Shown: one piece after another, positions 8,328 through 11,172 of the stretch
How the letters are laid out: each line of letters begins with the position of its first letter
Position numbering within the stretch: position 1 is the stretch's first letter
From: Caldilineaceae bacterium
GTDB taxonomy: Bacteria > Chloroflexota > Anaerolineae > Caldilineales > Caldilineaceae
Reading direction: 5' to 3'
DNA: 11,172 nucleotides
Assembly (NCBI GenBank): GCA_028819675.1
Contig: JAPPKT010000586.1
Location: 1 to 11,172, forward strand
Program-made: the position numbers and the translations under genes
The notes under the pieces: generated by a model
Told to the model about the DNA's origin: nothing
What the model saw: the letters and a program-made list of their open reading frames with translations, nothing else
Database searches by the model: none

Positions 8328-8434
8328 CAAATTCTGCACTACGACCAATGCTGGCCAATGTTCGCGGCATCCCCGGCGCCAGGGCAACTGAATCGAATCA
8401 GGCCAAACCTCGTGATATTGCCTTTTTCAGCACG

Positions 8435-8462
8435 GCAATTGCATCAGAATCAGTGATATAAT
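8435..8462 (+). promoter_or_regulatory. Promoter-like element of module A (extended -10)
   Basis: TGA-TATAAT (8454-8462) is a perfect extended -10. The palindrome GCAATTGC (8435-8442) ends 14 nt before the hexamer and covers the place where a -35 would lie, which has no consensus -35. Extended -10 promoters often lack a -35, and a palindrome there suits an activator or repressor site. Confidence 0.5.
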
Positions 8463-8516
8463 AGCCCCGTGACAAAATACGAATAGGCACTGCTGAGAGC
8501 GTACTGCCATGAAGCC

Positions 8517-8678
8517 ATGACTCCCGCTCGCTGGGAATCTGAATGCGAAGCAGGGCCCTTGCAAGACTGTAAGCTGTCCATAACCCAACAAAGACACCAA
8601 GAAATCGTGCTCGAAGTCAAGCGCAAAAGACCAAAACAAGGAAAACTGCCCGCTCTGACTCGACTCAACCCGACATAA
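8517..8678 (+). other. Possible small basic ORF of module A (53 codons)
   Basis: ATG 8517, 54 nt after the -10, opens a frame starting MTPARWESECEAG and containing the basic segment VKRKRPKQGK. It resembles the frame at 9713 at scattered positions (MT-A start, LEVKRK versus LKHKS). Against coding: there is no ribosome binding site, the frame runs into the decamer array, the copy in C is two bases out of phase and stops after 22 codons, and the copy in B' has a TAA at codon 16. Confidence 0.15.
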
Positions 8679-8717
8679 CCCGACTTGACCAGACCCTAAC
8701 CGTCCTGACACGACACC
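8651..8717 (+). repeat. Decamer-phased array A1
   Basis: Seven units at exact 10-nt steps. Three consecutive units follow CGACNYRACC (for example CGACATAACC); the outer units are more degenerate (AGACCCTAAC, CGTCCTGACA). The last, partial unit starts CGACACC. Ten is not a multiple of three, so the period is not a protein repeat. Confidence 0.7.
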
Positions 8718-8860
8718 ATGCCCCCATCGCCAGCTAACCGGCATGAGTCTGTCGTGAGTTAGAGTAGTGGATGAGCATCGTAGAGAACTTGCTAGAACCG
8801 GGAACAGAATCCAGACACGCAAAAACTGATGCAAAAGTGTAACGACAACAAGAGCCAGAT

Positions 8861-8930
8861 CAAATATCGACCGACATAAACCGACTTAACCCGACTTATC
8901 ACGCGATATTACGTTCAAACACGTCCCACC
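8861..8930 (+). repeat. Decamer-phased array A2
   Basis: Seven 10-nt units. The first part follows CCGACTTAAC (CCGACATAAA, CCGACTTATC) and the second part keeps ACG at the unit start (ACGCGATATT, ACGTTCAAAC, ACGTCCCACC). GC-rich starts alternate with AT-rich ends once per 10 nt. Confidence 0.7.
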
Positions 8931-9000
8931 ATGTCAGAGTTCGTACAACTCTCGCACAACCCGCGCCGACAATGGTACGAGACCCCGGGCGCCAGCCAAG

Positions 9001-9100
9001 CTCTCATCACAGCCCATCACATAAATCACAAGAACTGCAGTTCAGACATCACGCAAACACTCGTAAACGCTCATAAACTCTCGTCCAACACACAGACAAG
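9001..9100 (+). repeat. Decamer-phased array A3
   Basis: About ten units in 10-nt register. The left part repeats ATCAC near the unit end (CTCTCATCAC, AGCCCATCAC) and the right part repeats TCGTAAACGC-like units (TCATAAACTC, TCGTCCAACA). The right part matches array C3. It forms part of a 252-codon open frame, but the copy in C does not preserve that frame. Confidence 0.6.
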
Positions 9101-9186
9101 AAAGCCAGTGACCCACCAACAAGACAAACGGTCCACAATGGATGAAATGCGCGCATCAGCCCCCAAGGCTTTCATACGCAGCAAAA

Positions 9187-9254
9187 CTGGACCACCGCGC
9201 CCGGCAGTGCAAATGGACGCTGGTGCCAGAGTATGGGGCGAGTACGGGAGTGGG
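9187..9254 (+). pseudogene. Fragment resembling the 5' part of the ISP/IIG gene
   Basis: These 68 nt align without gaps to 5353-5420 of the ISP/IIG gene with 12 mismatches by hand count. The 26 nt at 9202-9227 are identical to 5368-5393. In the matching frame it reads ARQCKWTLVPEYGASTGVG then TGA, against ARQCKWTLVPEYGVSTGRG in the intact protein. Only about 22 codons of the nuclease-domain start remain. It is a scrap of a second, related gene or of a duplication, directly joined to the DUF1016 fragment. Confidence 0.75.
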
Positions 9255-9545
9255 CTGATTGCAAAACTGGTGAACGAATTGACGCCGCTGTCTGGACGGG
9301 GATTTTCCCGTCAGAACCTTCAGAACATGCGTCTCTTCTACCTAAACTGCCCGTTGGACAAGATTCGCCAGATGGTGTCTGGCAGATCTGATGACAATTC
9401 CATCGAAGTGCAACTCGGTGACCTCTTCAATGCTCTCCCTCTGCCTTGGTCTGCCTGCGTGCGGTTGCAATCTGTCCAAAACGTACAAGCACGTGAATCT
9501 TATGAGATAGAGGCATTGCGAGCAGGATGGTCGGTTCGACAGCTT
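9240..9545 (+). pseudogene. YhcG/DUF1016 fragment (N-terminal domain only)
   Basis: In the frame of the 252-codon ORF at 8931-9689, residues 104-205 read EYGSGLIAKLVNELTPLSGR, then GFSRQNLQNMRLFYL, and later LPLPWSACVRLQSVQNVQAR and YEIEALRAGWSVRQL. These match the conserved DUF1016 N-terminal pattern (EYGxxLixxLsxDLt...GRGFSrxNLxxMRxFYl...LpWSHyvrLlsv...aRxfYExEAlRgGWSVRQL). The family (PDDEXK nuclease, YhcG-type) normally continues with DRQI..FYER and a C-terminal nuclease domain; here homology stops at RQL and module B begins about 20 nt later. The expected first residues are also missing, replaced by the ISP/IIG-like scrap. There is no stop or frameshift inside the 102 codons, so decay is recent or the frame has been kept by chance. 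It cannot act as a nuclease. Confidence 0.8.
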
Positions 9546-9626
9546 CGCCATCCGACGTTCCCGCGGCGCGGCAAGGCGGCATCCCCGCCGCCAGGAAAAC
9601 TGCACCTGAATTGGGTTGCAAAACAG

Positions 9627-9655
9627 CGCAATTGCGTCCAAAACAGTGATATAAT
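9627..9655 (+). promoter_or_regulatory. Promoter-like element of module B (extended -10)
   Basis: TGA-TATAAT (9647-9655) is preceded by the 10-bp palindrome CGCAATTGCG (9627-9636). Its GCAATTGC core ends 14 nt before the hexamer, exactly as in module A. Confidence 0.5.
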
Positions 9656-9712
9656 GTCCCTGTGCCAAAATGTGAATAGGCGTTACTGAGAGCGCATCAT
9701 CATCATGAAGCC

Positions 9713-10006
9713 ATGACTCTCGCCAAAAGAAAATCTGATGCCGAAGGAGGAGCGCTGCAAGTCGATGAACTGCCTATGAACTGTCCGCCCATATGCCATC
9801 AGAGGCGACGTGGAAACGACTGCGAACTCAAGCACAAAAGTCAAGAAAAAAGGAAATCCCCACGACTTACCACGACCTACCACTACTTAACACTACTTGA
9901 CTCGACTTTACCCGCCCGAACCCAGGGCAATTGCAATGAATTGGGACGGACCTTGTTAGGCTTCCTGAAGTGGTTGGAGGAAACGTCTGCGAAATCAAGA
10001 ATGTAA
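9713..10006 (+). other. Possible ORF of module B (97 codons), probably not a gene
   Basis: ATG 9713 lies 57 nt after the -10 and opens a frame starting MTLAKRKSDAEGG. Compared with B' over 44 codons I count 21 base differences, at codon positions 1/2/3 in the numbers 6/5/10, which is not a clear coding signature, and B' has TAA where this frame has CAA. It runs through the decamer array and has no ribosome binding site. Confidence 0.12.
9861..9920 (+). repeat. Decamer-phased array B1
   Basis: Six consecutive 10-nt units with consensus CACKACTTAC (CACGACCTAC, CACTACTTAA, CACTACTTGA), ending with CTCGACTTTA and CCCGCCCGAA. It is followed at once by CCAGGGCAATTGC. This is one of the cleanest arrays. 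Confidence 0.75.
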
Positions 10007-10020
10007 GGACCGAAAAAAAG

Positions 10021-10070
10021 AAATAATCCGTCGTAGTACGTCATAATCCGTCAGAATACGTCCAATCCTG
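10021..10070 (+). repeat. Decamer-phased array B2
   Basis: Five 10-nt units with a different consensus, TCRTAATCCG (TCGTAGTACG, TCATAATCCG, TCAGAATACG), followed by CCCAGGGCAATTGC at 10078. Confidence 0.7.
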
Positions 10071-10143
10071 CCCTGGCCCAGGGCAATTGCATCGAATTTA
10101 GATAGTGCCTCGTGAAGCTTCCAAATTCGGGTAAGTGCGCCCC

Positions 10144-10178
10144 TTGCGGACGCGATTCGTGTGCTATAATGGCGTCCG
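10144..10178 (+). promoter_or_regulatory. Promoter-like element of module B' inside an inverted repeat
   Basis: TTGCGG (10144-10149), 15 nt spacer, TATAAT (10165-10170) with TGC before it as an extended -10. The perfect inverted repeat CGGACGC (10147-10153) / GCGTCCG (10172-10178) brackets the -10, an arrangement usual for repressor operators. The GCAATTGC motif is not at the fixed position here. Confidence 0.5.
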
Positions 10179-10360
10179 AATTTTGATGCGATCGCTCTGG
10201 CTTTGAGAAGCCATGACTCTCGCCAAAAGAAAATCTGTGCGTGATAGAGGGGCGCTGTAAGTCGATGAATTGCCCATGAGCTGTCTACCTATATGCCATC
10301 AAAGGCGACGAGAAAACGACTGCGAAGTCAAGCATAAAAGTAAAAAAAAGGAAATCCCCA

Positions 10361-10420
10361 CGACTTACCACTACCTATCATTACTTACCACTACTTGACT
10401 CGACTTGAACCGCCCGAAAT
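10361..10420 (+). repeat. Decamer-phased array B'1
   Basis: Six 10-nt units, CTACTTACCA-like (CGACTTACCA, CTACCTATCA, TTACTTACCA), then CGACTTGAAC and CGCCCGAAAT. It is homologous to array B1, with substitutions that keep the 10-nt register. Confidence 0.75.
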
Positions 10421-10424
10421 CAGG

Positions 10425-10452
10425 GCAAATGCATCAAAAGCAGTGAGATAAT
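10425..10452 (+). promoter_or_regulatory. Promoter-like element of module C
   Basis: TGA-GATAAT (10444-10452) differs from the A and B elements by one base in the hexamer. GCAAATGC (10425-10432), a one-base variant of the palindrome, ends 14 nt before it, as in A and B. Confidence 0.4.
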
Positions 10453-10650
10453 GGCTTGGCGCCGAAATTTCAATTGGCATTGATGAGAGCGTACTGTTCT
10501 CACCAAGCCATGACTCCCGCTGGCATTGAGAATCTGAAGGCCAGAGAGGGCCGTAGCAAGACTGTAAGCTGCCCATAGCACAACAGAGACGACAAGGAAT
10601 CCTGTGCGAAGCCATGCGAAGAAGCCCAAAAACAGGAAAACGGCCCGCCC

Positions 10651-10692
10651 TGACCCGACTTAACGCGACCCTAAGCCTCCGGAAACGACACC
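10651..10692 (+). repeat. Decamer-like array C1 (degenerate)
   Basis: Counterpart of A1. The units TGACCCGACT, TAACGCGACC, CTAAGCCTCC and GGAAACGACA keep the 10-nt spacing of CGAC/CCTAA landmarks but are eroded. Confidence 0.45.
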
Positions 10693-10830
10693 CCGCCCCC
10701 CAACCGCCAGTTGACCGCCATGAGTCTGCCGCAGTTGAGAGTCGTGGAGTGCCTGTCAGAACCGGGAAACGACGCCACCAACGCAAAAACTGATGCAAAA
10801 GCGTAACGACAGCAAGAACCAGAAAAAAAA

Positions 10831-10910
10831 TCACCCGCTTTTACCCGACTTTTCCGCCATTTCCGCTATTTCCGCCATATTCCCGCCAAAACACGACCCG
10901 CCATGTAAAG
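10831..10910 (+). repeat. Decamer-phased array C2
   Basis: About seven or eight units of 9-10 nt with consensus TTCCGCCATT (TTACCCGACT, TTCCGCTATT, TCCGCCATAT). It occupies the place of A2 in the homologous module but has a different unit sequence, while keeping the GC-then-AT alternation. Confidence 0.65.
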
Positions 10911-10980
10911 GTTCGTACAACTCTCGCAGACACTGAAATGAGACCCCCGGCGCCAGCCAGGCCCTTATCACAGCCCATCA

Positions 10981-11070
10981 CCTGAATCACGTAAATCACA
11001 GTTCAGACATCACCCAAACGCTTGTAAACTCTCGTAAACGCTCATGAACTCTCGTCCAACACTCATACGA
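10981..11070 (+). repeat. Decamer-phased array C3
   Basis: Counterpart of A3. The units CTTGTAAACT, CTCGTAAACG, CTCATGAACT, CTCGTCCAAC and ACTCATACGA stand in 10-nt register, preceded by ATCAC-bearing units. Confidence 0.7.
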
Positions 11071-11140
11071 GACCACCTGCTCCGGCAAGACCACCGTCAC
11101 TGCCCGTCAGGCATAAGCAATGAGCTGTTGTTAAGACAAC

Positions 11141-11172
11141 AAGAAAACGCCTGCAAACTCTCGTAAACGCTC
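11141..11172 (+). repeat. Start of a further decamer array, cut by the window edge
   Basis: AAGAAAACGC, CTGCAAACTC, TCGTAAACGC and then TC continue the C3-type unit at 10-nt spacing. Just before it, TGTTGT (11126-11131) and ACAACA (11136-11141) can form a six-pair hairpin. Confidence 0.5.

Larger units (their letters stand above)
8431..9125 (+). repeat. Module A (about 690 bp, partner of module C)
   Basis: Module A shares collinear blocks with C at 10421-11100. ATGACTCCCGCT (8517 / 10510) is followed by GCAAGACTGTAAGCTG. A 21-nt identical block beginning ACGCAAAAACTGATG occurs at 8817-8837 / 10781-10801. GTTCGTACAACTCTCGCA occurs at 8939-8956 / 10911-10928, and ATCACAGCCCATCAC at 9006-9020 / 10967-10981. 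The offset falls from 1993 to about 1961, so small indels have accumulated. It holds one promoter-like element and three decamer arrays. Confidence 0.8.
9568..10020 (+). repeat. Module B
   Basis: Module B starts with GGCATCCCCGCCGCCAGG (compare 8367), carries an extended -10 (9647-9655), and shares a 31-nt identical block with B' (9707-9737 and 10207-10237, beginning GAAGCCATGACTCTCG). Similarity continues through the decamer array to about 9920. After it, a second GCAATTGC (9927-9934) opens a short tail with GGCTTCCTGAAG, partly matching 10083-10125. Confidence 0.75.
10078..10420 (+). repeat. Module B'
   Basis: A shorter copy of B. From GAAGCCATGACTCTCG (10207) it runs parallel to B at an offset of exactly 500 for over 130 nt, then slips by a few bases in an A-rich run before the decamer array. 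Its promoter region (10141-10180) is unrelated to those of A, B and C except for the extended -10. Confidence 0.75.
10421..11100 (+). repeat. Module C (partner of module A)
   Basis: Collinear with module A through the shared blocks given there. It begins at CAGGGCAAATGC (10421) directly after array B'1, carries a slightly weakened extended -10, and holds arrays C1, C2 and C3. From 11101 a new stretch leads into another array start at 11141, so the repeat region continues beyond the window. The reading frame after its ATGACTCCCGCT stops after 22 codons. Confidence 0.75.
8367..11172 (+). repeat. Composite non-coding repeat region (four head-to-tail modules)
   Basis: From 8367 to the window edge the DNA is built from imperfect direct repeats in one orientation, called A, B, B' and C here. 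Shared landmarks are a GGCATCCCCG(G/C)CGCCAGG-like left element (8367 and 9568), GGGCAATTGCATCRAAT-like motifs (about 8383, 8433, 9626, 9925, 10081 and 10423), extended -10 elements (8457, 9650, 10165, 10447), a GCCATGACTC block and 10-nt phased arrays. Several long frames exist here on both strands, but they are not kept between copies, so most of the region is judged non-coding. The only recognisable gene-derived piece is the relic at 9187-9545. The 8311-8366 stretch between the ISP/IIG gene and the first module shows nothing apart from the hairpin. Confidence 0.8.

Noticed and set aside
9713..10006. 97-codon frame as a confident gene
   Set aside because: It crosses a decamer array, has no ribosome binding site, and its near copy in B' has a stop at codon 16. 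It is listed only as a low-confidence possibility.
10391..10834. Minus-strand 147-codon frame in module C (and the 8427-8834 frame in module A) as genes
   Set aside because: The two frames share a short similar stretch (SRVRAG-FP-FGLLR, SLQSC) because the DNA repeats are homologous, but in module A the matching pieces fall in different frames. They overlap promoter elements and decamer arrays, and no family is recognisable.
8651..11172. CRISPR array
   Set aside because: Units are 10 nt and contiguous, with no unique spacers and no cas-like gene. Repeats of 23-50 nt separated by similar-length spacers are absent.
8311..11172. Insertion sequence or prophage remnant
   Set aside because: No transposase, integrase or phage structural frame is seen, and no terminal inverted repeats with target duplications bound the modules; the repeats are head-to-tail and imperfect.

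Overview
This window comes from a bacterium of moderately high GC content whose phylum I cannot name from the sequence. It reads as an accessory, defence-type region. Three large intact genes encode nucleic-acid-processing enzymes of kinds often found in anti-phage islands. They are followed by almost 3 kb of repeat-built DNA carrying a gene remnant. No tRNA, rRNA, CRISPR array, transposase or integrase was recognised.

Left edge (1-880): the last 25 codons of an XRE-type helix-turn-helix regulator, then a 74-codon GC-rich ORF with a good ribosome binding site (no recognised family), then about 560 bases of apparent non-coding DNA upstream of the first large gene.

Core (881-8310): (i) a 690-aa UvrD/Rep-like superfamily 1A helicase on the plus strand; (ii) converging on it, a 597-aa DUF262 + DUF1524 (GmrSD-like) protein on the minus strand, starting at GTG; (iii) diverging from that, a 1026-aa single-chain restriction-modification enzyme of the type ISP/IIG kind. 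The third has an N-terminal PD-(D/E)XK-like nuclease, an N6-adenine methyltransferase with motifs DPFVGTG and NPPY, and a target-recognition/C-terminal region, but no helicase domain. The three orientations mean three separate transcription units rather than one operon. The reasonable reading is independent defence enzymes: self-marking restriction by the ISP/IIG enzyme, modification-dependent cleavage by the GmrSD-like protein, and a helicase of unknown partner. The middle of the ISP/IIG gene is far more AT-rich than its two ends, which suggests a swapped target-recognition segment.

Right part (8311-11172): four head-to-tail imperfect modules. Each begins with an extended -10 element (TGNTATAAT or close). 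In three of them a palindrome GCAATTGC (or GCAAATGC) ends exactly 14 nt upstream of the -10 hexamer. About 42-57 nt after the -10 comes a conserved GCCATGACTC block, and further on one or more arrays of degenerate, strictly 10-nt-spaced units. The decamer consensus differs from array to array while the spacing is kept. Between the first and second modules lies a relic in which a 68-nt piece resembling the 5' part of the ISP/IIG gene (26 nt identical) abuts a 102-codon fragment of a YhcG/DUF1016 protein. The decamer-phased arrays coupled to repeated promoters are the part of the window I cannot match to anything known to me.
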